Assembly (NCBI GenBank): GCA_019096155.1
Contig: JAHCVI010000006.1
Span: 1,984,001-2,048,000 of the forward strand
Direction of reading: 5' to 3'
Length of the DNA stretch: 64,000 nt
DNA from: Staphylotrichum longicolle
Lineage: Eukaryota > Ascomycota > Sordariomycetes > Sordariales > Chaetomiaceae
Shown here: piece after piece, positions 34,661 to 44,827 of the stretch
Numbering within the stretch: the stretch's first letter is position 1
Layout of the letters: each line of letters starts with the position of its first letter
The notes under the pieces: model-generated
Database searches by the model: none
Seen by the model: the letters and a program-made list of their open reading frames with translations, nothing else
What the model was told of the DNA's origin: nothing
Position numbers and translations under genes: made by a program

Positions 34661-34741
34661 GCTCGACCACGCACCTCCCCATAGTTGACCTCCAAAGCCA
34701 CTGCCTCAGCATCTCTTCTGATCAGGCTCAGGCTCATCAAG

Positions 34742-36303
34742 ATGAAGGCCATTGCCCCCATCCTTCTCCTGGCCGGCTCCGCTGCCGGTCAGCAAGCGGC
34801 ATACGGACAGTGTGGCGGCATCAACTACTCGGGTCCCACTAACTGCGTTGCGGGATACGCTTGTACCTCGTACAACCCGTACTACTACCAGTGCGTCCCG
34901 GGGACTGCCGCCCCTGCTTCGACGTCCACGTCAAAGACTTCGACTTCGACTGCCGTGACGACGACCTCCACTTCCAAGTCGACGTCCTCCGTCAAGACAA
35001 GCTCCACCTCGTCGGTCAAGACGAGCACTTCCACTTCCAGCTCCACAAAGACGTCGTCGACCGCCGGCCCGGTGGCCACTGGTTTTGCCAAGACAAACGG
35101 TCTGCAATTCGAGATTGACGGCGTGACCAAGTACTTCGCCGGCACCAACTGCTACTGGTGCGGCTTCCTGACCTCGAATGCCGATGTCGACCACGTCTTT
35201 GCCGACATGGCCGCCGCGGGGTTCAAGGTCGTCCGCGTGTGGGGCTTCAACGATGTCAACAGCGTCCCCGGGAGCGGAACGGTCTGGTACCAGTACCTCT
35301 CCGCCAGCGGCTCCCAGATCAACACCGGCGCGAACGGTCTGCAGAGACTCGACTATGTTGTGTCGTCGGCCGCAGCCCACGGACTGAAGCTGATCATCAA
35401 CTTCGTCAACAACTGGAACGACTATGGTGGCATCAACGCCTACGTCAACGCCTTTGGCGGATCGGCGTCCACCTGGTACACCAACACGGCAGCGCAGGCT
35501 CAGTACCAGAAGTACATTGAGGCTGTCGTGAGCAGGTACAAGACCTCGACTGCCGTCTTTGCCTGGGAGCTCGCCAACGAGCCCAGATGCAGCGGCTGTG
35601 ATGCGTAAGCTCAACTTCTCCGCGTTAAATGAGTGACGAGTTGCACAATAACTAACACATCTCAGGTCCGTCATCTACAACTGGGCAGCCACGACCTCTC
35701 GGTACATCAAGTCTCTCGACTCGAACCACATGGTCACCCTTGGCGACGAGGGCTTCGGGCCCCTGGCGGGCGGGGACGGCAGCTACCCGTACCAGGCCGG
35801 CGCCGGCGGCTACACGTGGGTCGACAACCTGAACATCACCACGCTGGACTTTGGCACGCTGCACCTGTATCCCGACAGCTGTAAGTAATGACTTTCCATC
35901 GAGCAGAAGATGAATGCTAACGGACAGTTAGGGGGCCAACCGTACAACTGGGGCAATCTTTGGGTGTCCACCCACGGCGCCGCGTGCGTGGCTGCTGGCA
36001 AGCCCTGCATCTTGGAAGAGTGTAAGTCTGCTCTGAACAAGCTCTCCATGGTTTTGGGTACAGTTACGATGGCTAACAAACCGGAAAACAGACGGAGGAA
36101 CCAACAACTGCACGATCGAGAACCCGTGGCAGGCGACGGCGCTCAAGACCAAGGGGATTGCGGGCGACATGTTCTGGCAGTATGGCGACACGCTTCCGAG
36201 CTGCAACTGCCAGACGTCTCAGGATGGCAACACCGTCTTCTACAACCAGGGCAACTGGGACTGCATGGTCACGCAGCACGTTGCCGCCATCAATGCCTTG
36301 TAG
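34742..36303 (+). CDS. Secreted endo-beta-1,4-mannanase, CBM1-GH5 (subfamily 7 type)
   Basis: Four exons (34742-35604, 35666-35880, 35932-36021 and 36092-36303), with introns of 61, 51 and 70 nt, give 459 aa. A signal peptide covers about residues 1-16. A fungal cellulose-binding module (CBM1) follows: AYGQCGGINYSGPTNCVAGY with four Cys. A Ser/Thr linker of KTSTS units leads to the GH5 barrel. FAGTNCYWCGFL, VRVWGFND and WELANEPRC (acid/base Glu280) match GH5_7 mannanases. The nucleophile is in ILEEYGGTNN (Glu389). It degrades mannan backbones of plant wall, anchored to cellulose by the CBM1. No frame breaks are seen. Confidence 0.92.
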
Positions 36304-37479
36304 GTAGGTGGATCTAGAGCTCACGGTCTTAGCCTCAGATTTCCGCCTAAGGAGGCGAGACATGTATGGAAATGGACTACCGCTCCAGACTTTGCCCGTA
36401 ACAGTTTCGTGTCTGCTCAGAAGGGTCCAGGACCAGCTGTCTGGGTACATATAGCTTTGCTATCAATGCGCATCAACCCTTATGTTGCGTGTGGGCTGGT
36501 TGCCGACACTACTGTACATCCTCGCCTGGGTAGTGTTTTGAATCCACTCGCGGGGCTTGAGAACTAGGTGACCCTTGGTCTAGCGGATTCGGACTAAGTT
36601 CAGGTACCCAAAATTTCACGACTTTTTCTTGTGCGCCTATTCAGATCTCAGCCAAAACTACAAGCTGGCCGGGGGTTCCAACGCTGAGGATACCTTGCGT
36701 GTTCACAGCCTCGTTATTCATATGGCTGATTGAGCCAGAGGTGACCTCTGGGGTATTGTCCGTCTGTCTTTGGCTTCAGCTTCGGCTTCAGCTTCGGCTT
36801 CAGCTCCGGTTTCGGCTTCGGCTCCGATCGCCTCGCGCCGGGCTCTGAGATTTGAATACTCAAACCACACGCGTTTAGTCTCGGGATTTGTCTGGGGTAT
36901 CCAGAGAAGTGCTTGAAGATGAGCCATCCGCTGGCTGATGTCTTTGATTTCTTCATTTTGCGAGGGAGGCATGGTGTTGACCTGGGCGTCGAGGCTGTTC
37001 TCGATGGGGTTTTTGTTCTGGCGATCTGGTATTGGGGGCCGAGGAATCCGTTCAGCGAGACAGAATCTTTCCAGAACTCGGCTGCAATGGAGGACAAAAG
37101 GGTGCTGGTGTTCCCAGCTCATCACGTGAGGCTTTGCCTGTGGCCCCCTCCATGTTGGTCTCCATGTTGGTCGAGCCCAGCTGCGCCTTTTGCGGCTTCT
37201 GCCCGCTGTTTTGGCTTGGCCCGGCATGCCACAATGCCAACTAGGCCGTGTTTCCCGAGGAACACCCAGCAGTTCATGCAACTGAGCTACCTGAAGGATT
37301 TAAGAGCGACTGTGCATGAGACAATAAGGATAAAGTTCCATGAAATTATGAACTTATTGATGTCCTACGTGTATGATTCGCCTTGGTCCACCCATTCGGC
37401 CGTTTCCCCTTCATTACCTACCTTACCTAACCACATTCCAGGTACCGAAAACAAGAGCTGGACGAAGGTATCAATAAAA
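36304..37479. other. Intergenic region, tail-to-tail
   Basis: 1.2 kb between mannanase and HET genes. A 187-codon minus-strand ORF (36718-37281) carries an Ala/Glu repeat from the hexanucleotide array and a helix-like NEEIKDISQRMAHLQALLW, but nothing supports it as a gene. Confidence 0.4.
36771..36826. repeat. Hexanucleotide repeat (GCTTCA/GCTTCG)n
   Basis: About nine imperfect copies of GCTTCR head to tail. The minus strand would encode an Ala-Glu run (AEAEAEAEA). Confidence 0.8.
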
Positions 37480-39741
37480 TCAGACAAAAGTAAACGTGCC
37501 TTCATCCTTTCGCTTCTCCTCGGGCCACGTCGACAACACCTCACCGTCCATGATGCCGTGGACGTAACATTCCCCAATAAAGTTCCAGCGTGCGCCATCC
37601 ACCCCGCGGACCACGTAGGGCGTCTGGCCGCCGTTGAGGATGCACACCGTGTCATCTGCTTTGGTATCAGCCGGCCCGATGCCGATGTAGCCCATGTGGG
37701 TGACGAAGGGCCGGCGGCCGCACTGGGCACGGAAGACAGGGCCAGGATGTTTGCGGGCCATGCGGTGGAAGATGCCCGGTCCCCGGGCCACGTCCAGCAA
37801 AGAAAGGTCTTCGCGCTGCGCTCGGACGGGTGCCTTCTCGTCGCGCCGCGTCGTGAGCCCCGCGACGCTGGTGAAACGCACGGCCTCGTCGTAGTCCCCG
37901 TACACGCGGGGACTCAAGGTCTCCCAGCTGTCGATAATTGGACCCGTGGCCTTGGTCCAGGTGTGCAACCGCTCAATGGCCGCGTCGACGGAGTCGACTT
38001 CCGGGCAGACAAAGGCCTCCTTGGCGATGTAGCGTACAGTGTCGACAGGGCGGCCTTGGCTGGACAGGAACGCAGGGACGGGGTCTCCGAACCGATGGAG
38101 CCGGGCCGTTGTGTCTCCCGCGGCCTTGTACATCGGCCGTTTAACGACCAGCCAGTTCACTGGATTGATGGGGACGCCCTCGACAAGAGAAAACATTTTC
38201 TTGGGTGCGTGGAAGTTGGGCAGCCACGAAGGAAAAAGCCGCAACCGCTCGCTGTTGTTGAAGTTGAGCCCGTCCAGCTTGCCGTAGCGATGGGCAAACC
38301 CATGGACGAGCGTACCGTAGACCTCGAGGAGGCCGCAGTATTCCTTGACGGGGTCCTTCTTGTCGTTGTTGATGACTTCCTTGTACGCGTGGCGCACTTC
38401 GTCGCAGAAGTCGGGGTCGCCGCTTATGAGTTTGAAGGCCCGGTCGATATCGGGTGCGATCGTGGTGGGCCTGTTGTCATCCATGTCATGCTTTGGAATC
38501 AGGCCGAGGAGGGCGTTGACGCGGTCCGCGGGCTCGCCGCATCCCCAGCCGCGGAGGGTCTGAACGAGATCCAGCAGGGGGAACTGGGCACCCCACTCGC
38601 GCTGGCGCTTGAGCAGCTGCATGAGCCGGATACCTCGGCGAAGCGTGTTGCGCAAAATGTCCTCGTCGTGGAGGATGCGGGCGCTGCTGAGTACGACGCG
38701 GAAGTCGTCGGTTCGGTGGAGTCGCTCTTTATCGATCATCTCCAGGAGGACGATGAGGAGGTACCAGCTGAAGGTGACGCTGCCCATCTGCAGAACGAGG
38801 CTTTCGGCGAGTGCCACCTCTTGCAGGATCCAACGCCTCTTCCAGAAACGCAGGCCAGCAATGCGTGCAATAACAGCCCTGTCCTCCTTGCCTGTCATCT
38901 TGTCGAACATCTTCCGGGCCACCTCTTTGACGACCGGGTGTTGTTCCGGGTCGATATCCAGGGTTCCGTCGGGAAGGATACCGCGAACGGTGGAGATGCC
39001 CCCGACTTCTCGGACTTTCTCGACGAGGGCGTCGAGGTCAGTCTCGTCCTCGCCCAGCCAGCCAATGACTTGCTTTGCACCGCTATACACAAGGCCCATC
39101 AGCTCCATCTGCTTCTTCTGCTCGGCCTCGTGCTTTTGGTCGATGCAGAGTTCGTCCGTCCATACGCTCCTGCGTTTCGTCCCAAATCGCAGGTGCCGCA
39201 GCGCCGTCTCCAAGTTCTTCTTGACGGGTAGTTCAACGAGGCTGGCTCCCGGGCCCATCCGGACCTTTATTTTGCCCTGGAGCTTGAGCTTTGAGACGAA
39301 CTTGGGATTGGCAACATCCTGCTCCCATGAGTATGATATGCCTTCGTATTCGCCTCGGTCGGTTCTTTGCGGATCCTTGCCGATGTAGATGCGCTTCAAA
39401 GTAGCCTGAAGGGAGTCCTGAAGTTCGCCGCTGTCGAGGATGAGGATACGGATCTCGTCTTGCCCCACGGGCAGCTCATTGTAAGGGAAGGATGCGGCGT
39501 CTGCAACCACCACCACCGGATCCTTTTTCTTGGGTTCTTGATTCCCTCCAGCTCCAGCGCCTCCAGCACCAGCTCCTCCACCAGCTCCTCCACCACCGGC
39601 TCCCCCACCACCAGCTCCTCCTCCACCAGCTCCCCCACCACCAGCTCCTCCTCCACCAGCTCCTCCTCTACCAGCTCCTCCTCCTCCACCCCTCCACCCC
39701 CTCCTCCCCTCCTCCCCTTCCCCCCCCTCCCCGCGCCCCAT
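37480..39741 (-). CDS. HET-domain protein, possibly the cytosolic half of the adjacent receptor-like gene
   Basis: A long open frame with a complete HET core: FPYNELPVGQDEIRILIL, YEGISYSWEQDV, RSVWTDELCIDQKHEAEQ and RFWKRRWILQEVALAESLVL. The family motif CGEPADRVNALLGLIPKHD follows. The C-terminal half is large and ends in a segment (AQCGRRPFVTHMGYIGIGPA to GECYVHGIMDGEV) typical of many HET proteins. Its own start is poor: the only usable Met (39741) lies inside Gly/Arg low complexity, in a frame that upstream contradicts the conserved membrane protein. One base removed from the C/G runs near 39720 would fuse this frame to the gene at 39668-40834, making about 1,101 aa. Alternatively it is a separate gene with an unrecognised first exon. 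Confidence 0.75.
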   Translation of the reverse strand: MGRGEGGEGEEGRRGWRGGGGGAGRGGAGGGGAGGGGAGGGGAGGGGAGGGGAGGGAGAGGAGAGGNQEPKKKDPVVVVADAASFPYNELPVGQDEIRILILDSGELQDSLQATLKRIYIGKDPQRTDRGEYEGISYSWEQDVANPKFVSKLKLQGKIKVRMGPGASLVELPVKKNLETALRHLRFGTKRRSVWTDELCIDQKHEAEQKKQMELMGLVYSGAKQVIGWLGEDETDLDALVEKVREVGGISTVRGILPDGTLDIDPEQHPVVKEVARKMFDKMTGKEDRAVIARIAGLRFWKRRWILQEVALAESLVLQMGSVTFSWYLLIVLLEMIDKERLHRTDDFRVVLSSARILHDEDILRNTLRRGIRLMQLLKRQREWGAQFPLLDLVQTLRGWGCGEPADRVNALLGLIPKHDMDDNRPTTIAPDIDRAFKLISGDPDFCDEVRHAYKEVINNDKKDPVKEYCGLLEVYGTLVHGFAHRYGKLDGLNFNNSERLRLFPSWLPNFHAPKKMFSLVEGVPINPVNWLVVKRPMYKAAGDTTARLHRFGDPVPAFLSSQGRPVDTVRYIAKEAFVCPEVDSVDAAIERLHTWTKATGPIIDSWETLSPRVYGDYDEAVRFTSVAGLTTRRDEKAPVRAQREDLSLLDVARGPGIFHRMARKHPGPVFRAQCGRRPFVTHMGYIGIGPADTKADDTVCILNGGQTPYVVRGVDGARWNFIGECYVHGIMDGEVLSTWPEEKRKDEGTFTFV
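39549..39690. repeat. Minisatellite of CTCCTCCACCAG-type units
   Basis: About eleven imperfect 12-15-bp units such as CAGCTCCTCCTCCAC. Read on the minus strand in the HET frame it gives a GGGGAG linker. In another frame it gives an acidic EEELV repeat. Confidence 0.8.
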
Positions 39742-40834
39742 CCTCCTCCCCACCACTCCCTCCCTGCCGAAGTCCCTTAACCACCACAAAAACCGCCACG
39801 CCAACACTAACAGCCCCGACAATCGATCCCACCACAATGCCCGCAATTTCACCCACCGAAAGCCGGCGTGCCGACACGGACACGGGCACGGGAACGGGGA
39901 CGGGCGACGGCCCTGGCCCTGGTCTTCTGCCTCCTCCGTCATTATCACCATCCCCGTTGCGCTCCTCCGCCCTCACCGTCGTCGTCGACGTGACCGTGTA
40001 CGTCGTGCTCGCGCCGCTGTACGCCGTCGTCGTGTACGTCGAGAGCACGTCGGTCGTGCCGCTCGTGACGGTCTGCGTGGAGTAGGATGTCGAGTAGACG
40101 TAGCTGTAGGCGGTGGACGTGTAGACGACGGTGATGGTCACGTAGGCCACGCGCTTTTGGAGAAGCGGGTCGAGTTTGTCTTGGAGGAGGCGGCGGAGGC
40201 GGAGGGAGGGGGGGTCACGGGCCATGGAGTAGAGAGGGGTGTTGATTGTTGTTTTTGTTGTGGGTGGTGGTGTTGGTGCGAGGGTCAGTGCTGGGATGGG
40301 TGGTGCGTGGCGCTTGGAGAAGCGGGTGACTGTTGACCAGATGGTGCTGGTGGCGGCGCTGGTGCGGATGGTGGATGTTGTTGTCGACCAGGATGTGCGG
40401 GTGGATTTGGTGGTGCTGTAGACGGTGCTGTATCTGACGGAGGGCACGGTGGTCGTGGTGTAGAATGTGGTCGTGTAGCAGTATGTGTATCTTCCTATGT
40501 GTCAGAGAGCTTCGCGTCGGGACGAGATGTCGACTTACACCACGTCGGCATAGCAGAGGCCGTCGCTCCGGCAGGCATACCCGGCGATGCAGCACCTGTT
40601 GTAGCAGCAGCTGCTGCCGGCCGAGCAGTAGCCACCAGAGCCTGCGCAATAGACCGGATTCACCGAGCAGTCCTGCCGCTTGTCGAGGGGGTTAAGCGTC
40701 GCCAAGCTGGCGTTGTTGATACTGAAATACCGGCTGTCAAGAACCGGGGCCGGCTTGGCACTCACGAGTTTCAGGAGGCCAAAGAGGGGCCAAATGGCCG
40801 CGGCCACGAGGAGACATGACAATGACAAACGCAT
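39668..40834 (-). CDS. Receptor-like membrane protein: Cys-rich ectodomain, Ser/Thr/Tyr stalk, one span
   Basis: Exon 1 (40539-40834) encodes a signal peptide (SLSCLLVAAAIWPLFGLLKL) and a compact eight-Cys segment (QDCSVNPVYCAGSGGYC, SSCCYNRCCIAGYAC, DGLCYADVV). A 48-nt intron (40491-40538; GTAAGT, branch CTCTGAC) leads to YTYCYTTTFYTTTT and a long Thr/Ser/Tyr-rich stalk. A membrane span follows (EIAGIVVGSIVGAVSVGVAV), then a KGLRQ stop-transfer. The tail in this frame is only about 40 Gly/Arg-rich residues. The next frame downstream encodes a HET domain. Layout is that of fungal surface sensors. See the finding on a possible transmembrane HET fusion. Confidence 0.7.
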
Positions 40835-42035
40835 GACTCCACGGCTTGAGCAAGAACCGCACTGGACTGCTTCGCGCCAGACGCGTGTCGGCGAGGCGGG
40901 GAACGCGCGAACGTGCCTGCATGCCGAGCAGCCACGGCAGCAGCACAGAACCTCCCATTATTGTACTTCTGGCTCCTGCCGGCCGTGTGCTCATCAACGA
41001 GTTCAGCTTCTCACAAACCACTGCGGCAGAGCCGCATCTTGCTCCAAGCTGATCAAGTGGCAACTGGCTCACGTCTTGGCGAAAGATTGCGAGATCCTGG
41101 AGCTGACCTCAAAGCCAATCAGGTGCCGCAATGAGGTCGCAACCACGGTGACATGATGGTGTTGACAGGCAGGGTCTAGAACCTGGAAATATTGGCGCGC
41201 TGTGCTGCTAGCGGGCTGTGGCGCCCACACCTCTTCTCAACCTGGAACCCGTGCAGGTCCGGCTCAAAGCCTTGTGATAGCGAGCACCACTGAAGCCCGC
41301 GGGCACCCTTAACATCCTGTCTCACCCCCCGGGCAGTATCGCCACCAATAAAGATAGTGACTGAGTAAAGATGTTGCAACCTGGAAAGGGTGCGAGGCAG
41401 GGGTCGCTCACGGGCGAGCTGCCAGTGTTAGATCATGTTCTCGAAGCCAATGCTCGTCTAGTTCGGTCTGAAGGCCACCGATCGCTCTAGGAAGTACCAT
41501 GTTCCAATAAATGTCACCATACCATGGGCGTTTGTGTGCGCAAGTGCCTTGCAGAATGAAAGGTGCTAGGATCAACAAAAGAGACACTTAGAAAACAAAC
41601 ATAACGGACGATGACAGGTAAACTGAATTATTTGATGCCCGCATTTCTCCCGGACATGTTTGTAGACAACTCATTCTCTGGCAACAATCGTTTTCGAGAG
41701 AGATTCTCCCAACTACTGCGTTTGGGGGTGTTCGAGATTGAACGGGTACACCTTTTCTGGCGGTCCACCATGGTGAGCTTCCCCATCTCACTCAGCGTGA
41801 CAGAAACTGGATTATCAATTGTTGCGGGAGGTTCTTTCCGCTGCTTGATTTCCCGCAACGCCGAGTCCATAAACTGTTGCTCGATGGTGGCTGCGTTTTC
41901 TGGTCGATGAAACAGAGCAAACAGCCGCAGTCTCGGATTTCTGGAGGTACAGGAAGCGGTGCAAGGTCGGATGTGGCCGGTTTTCTCCGCTTTCTGACAC
42001 GGAGACTTGCGTCCTTGAAGTGCTTCATGGTGGGA
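40835..42035. other. Intergenic region, no supported gene
   Basis: 1.2 kb between the receptor-like gene's promoter side and the ankyrin relic. ORFs of 60-160 codons without motif or splice support. Confidence 0.45.
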
Positions 42036-42493
42036 TCAGGGCGGACCCGACGGGCGCCGTGCCGGGCTTCCTAACGGTGGTTTGGGTGGCTTCATGTTCC
42101 GGGCAATGTCTGGCTTGTGTTGTACGAGGAGCGCCACGATTTCTGGCTCCAAGCTTTCAATCAGGGGGAAGTCAACGGTGGCGCCTTTGCTCAGAAGAAG
42201 GTTGGCGACGTCACGGTTGACATGACTGCATGCTAGTTGCAGCGCAGTCTGCACTCCGGAAACTCTTTCAGGAGGATCAACGTCGGCACCTCTGGCAAGA
42301 AGCAGGTTGATCACATGGATCTTGCAACTGCCGCGACATGCTCGTTCCAGCGCGGTCTGCGCGCGGTCGTCTCGGAAGTTGATATCTGCTCCATTGTCCA
42401 GCAGGAACGCGACTACGGCCTCGTGGCCAGCTTGATGGAGGCATGCACAAGTCTCTGTTGGACCAGGATGGCCTTGAAGAGATCACTTTTGTA
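42036..42493 (-). pseudogene. Ankyrin-repeat fragment
   Basis: About three ankyrin units are readable: HEAVVAFLLDNGADINF, VINLLLARGADVDPP and DVANLLLSKGATVDFP, with the linking ALERAC and ALQLACSHVNR segments. The frame breaks at IKL / GHEAVV near 42425-42430, where one G seems missing. There is no start codon or upstream domain in good context, and it ends in a Pro/Arg-rich tail after EIVALLVQHKPDIA. It is likely a remnant of a larger ankyrin gene, or a truncated one. Confidence 0.6.
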
Positions 42494-42630
42494 TTATTGT
42501 AGTTGGCTTTGTTTCTTTCCCCCTTCCCGGAGACGTTGTACATCACCACCACTCCATTGGCCCGCAGCGAATGCAATTGAACCCATCGTCCTTCATGATA
42601 CCAGACAACAACCCGTCGTTTACCCGTCGT

Positions 42631-43404
42631 TCACATGGCCTTGGTTGTCCCCCGTTTTGTTGCTTCTTGCACGAACTGGAACGCCTTAGTAACCTCAATG
42701 GTGCTCTGGTAAATCAACAGCCCCGGAATGACAATCCAGAACCCATTGAGCATGACAAAATAAGCCCAGAAATAAAACGACTCCGGCCGGCAGTAGACCG
42801 CCCCGTAGACGGCCTCGTCAAAGAAGAAGATGGCGTAATACAGCACGTCGCCGTACATCTGGCCGAGGCTGACGGCGATCTGCAGCGGGTGGCGGAGGGC
42901 GTGGTCCTTCATGACGAGCCAGCTGATCAGGAAGGAAAGCGGTCCCCAGGCGAAGGCCGTCACGGTTTCCATGCACACTGTGAAGGAGTCCCGTGTCAGG
43001 TACCGCCGGTCCGATTTGGCGTACTCCTTCCACAGCTGGCCAAAGAGATCGGTACGCGCGGGCATGGCGCCGTTGTGGTAGGCGAAATAGCCTGTTGAAG
43101 TGAGAAGCGGGTCAGGGCAAGGAGGGACAAGAGAACAAAAGGCTGCGCACACACCTTCGAAGAAGAGGTGGATACAGCCGCAGAGCATGAACCACATTGC
43201 CGTGAACAGGTCGTTTCTGCTGATGCTGGGCCGTATTGTTCTCGCCAAGAGGGAAGTAATCCAAAAGACTAGGCCCGCAGCACCGGCAAAGGAAGTAATA
43301 AGGATTGGTACGGGGATCTCGTTCGGCATAAAGCCGGGGAGCACCAGATCAGGGGGGTAATAGGGATGGGCATCCATGCTGCCGTTGGGGTTGGCGGATG
43401 CCAT
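42631..43404 (-). CDS. EBP-type sterol isomerase (EXPERA domain)
   Basis: Exons 43155-43404 and 42631-43091 over a 63-nt intron (GTGTGT to CAACAG) give 236 aa. Emopamil-binding-protein-like: four to five membrane spans; MLCGCIHLFFEGYFAYHNGA with the conserved His and Glu; FTVCMETVTAFAWGPLSFLI; and DVLYYAIFFFDE. EBP enzymes isomerise the sterol delta-8 double bond to delta-7 in the ER. Yeast uses the unrelated ERG2 enzyme, so in this fungus the gene may act in ergosterol or another sterol branch (inference). The start was set at the second in-frame codon group, where ATG occurs. The frame is intact. Confidence 0.85.
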   Translation of the reverse strand: MASANPNGSMDAHPYYPPDLVLPGFMPNEIPVPILITSFAGAAGLVFWITSLLARTIRPSISRNDLFTAMWFMLCGCIHLFFEGVCAAFCSLVPPCPDPLLTSTGYFAYHNGAMPARTDLFGQLWKEYAKSDRRYLTRDSFTVCMETVTAFAWGPLSFLISWLVMKDHALRHPLQIAVSLGQMYGDVLYYAIFFFDEAVYGAVYCRPESFYFWAYFVMLNGFWIVIPGLLIYQSTIEVTKAFQFVQEATKRGTTKAM

Positions 43405-43833
43405 GTTTCGCAAGACTTCCTAATAATATGAGCGGTCGTGAAAGCGCTGGTTCGATGAGCTTGGTGCAGTAGAGTACTTGCAAAGATGGGCAAAGTCCCA
43501 TATCTTATGTAGTTGGGTATGACATTGGCAAGGTCAGAAGGAGCGGAAGCCGCGCGTTCCATCATCACCACTGTTGGGGCGGGCGCTAGCCGTTTTGATG
43601 TCAGTTGCCAAGCCGGGTGTGTCTGTCCCGGCACTCAAATCTCACGCCATGCCCACATTCAAGCCAACGTATCCGTATTTGGTTGAATGAACATCTTCTC
43701 CGTCGACTTTCCGATGGAAACCATCCGAAAATGTTTGCGCGGCAATAGCTCAACTCGACTGAAAGGCTTCTTTAACTCCGAACGTCTACAGAGTACCTTG
43801 CAGAGTTGCAGTCGTTGACAGTTTTCCTCAAAA
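43405..43833. other. Intergenic region
   Basis: Promoter side of the EBP gene and 3' side of the small Lys-rich gene. No gene seen. Confidence 0.45.
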
Positions 43834-44152
43834 TCAGTCATCCAACTCCTTCTTCTTCTTGCTCTCGCTCTTGGCCACGGGCGCACCCGACTTCGGCTCG
43901 TTCTTGGAGCCGGGATCGTTCTCGTAGCCGCCGCCGTGAGCCTCGTACTCCTTGGCCAGCTTCATGCCCTTCCATGCTGCCCACTGCCCCTTGCCATCTC
44001 CGGATTTGTTGGGCTCTTGTTGAATCTCTGTTGCGGAAGGGTGGAACATTGTTTAGCTTGCGATCATAGCGCAATGGATAATACCTTAATTCACCTTCTT
44101 TGAGTTGTTGGCGAAGTTCCGGATCGGTGGGGTTGCCTTTGCTGCTTGGCAT
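43834..44152 (-). CDS. Small conserved Lys-rich protein
   Basis: Exons 44095-44152 and 43834-44027 over a 67-nt intron (branch GCTAAAC, acceptor CAACAG) give 83 aa. The sequence begins MPSSKGNPTDPELRQQLKEE, then EPNKSGDGKGQWAAWKGMKL and KEYEAHGGGYENDP, and ends in a basic KSESKKKKELDD tail. It is hydrophilic, without signal peptide or membrane span. Similar short proteins of unknown function occur in many filamentous ascomycetes, as I recall. Function unknown. Confidence 0.7.
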
Positions 44153-44827
44153 TGTCGATCTGTATCGAAGAGGTAGGAAAGATCTGACCAGGCAGGTAAA
44201 GGGCAGATGAATGAGGCTAAGGTACCTAAGGTTTAACTTTCTGTGTTGGCGTGTAGTGAGGGTGTCCCAAGACCTAGGCTGCTCTTTGCAGTGGTTTTGT
44301 GCAAATTGGCAGGCTCCGTCACTTCATGGCCTCGACAGCTCTGGTGACTCTGGTCTATGATATCATGATACGTCATTCCGAGAATCGTTGACCCCTTGAA
44401 AGGGATTCCTTCAGTAACCGGCGACTATACAAAAGCGTCAGAAGCAAAACTAATTCTTCTCTTTCCTCAGCAAGGGAACGGGATTGTAACGAGAAAAACA
44501 AGATGATTCAAAAGCAGTTTTGAATCTTTTACATGTTGCTCCTAAGAGATGGGTCTTTATGGAATTAAAGATATCGGTCTCTCGACTTCTCGTCTTCCAC
44601 CCCTGGTGGGAATGTTTGTTCTCCTCAACCGCCCAACTTCTGGAGGTTAAAGCAGAGAATAGCCAGGTCCCCTATCGCTTTGCCAGAGACCATTGGCATT
44701 TATCCGGCGCCGACCCCTGGCCATGTCGACCGTCCATCTGCGGTCACGTGCGACCTTCAGGCTGATGGAATGAAAATTTGCCAAGAGGAGAGGAAAGTCG
44801 GGCACCTTTTGCACGGGAAGGTTGACA
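44153..44827. other. Intergenic, divergent promoters
   Basis: 0.68 kb between two divergent genes. CTAAGGTACCTAAGGT is at 44217-44232. No gene seen. Confidence 0.5.

Larger units (their letters stand above)
33180..34741. other. Intergenic region upstream of mannanase gene
   Basis: 1.56 kb. Apart from the small ORF listed separately at 33768-34004 and the TATA-like box near 34656, nothing is recognisable. Confidence 0.45.

Noticed and set aside
36913..39231. 772-codon plus-strand ORF
   Set aside because: Antisense shadow of the HET gene; GC-rich third-position bias keeps it open, the translation has no motif and the minus strand carries clear HET motifs.
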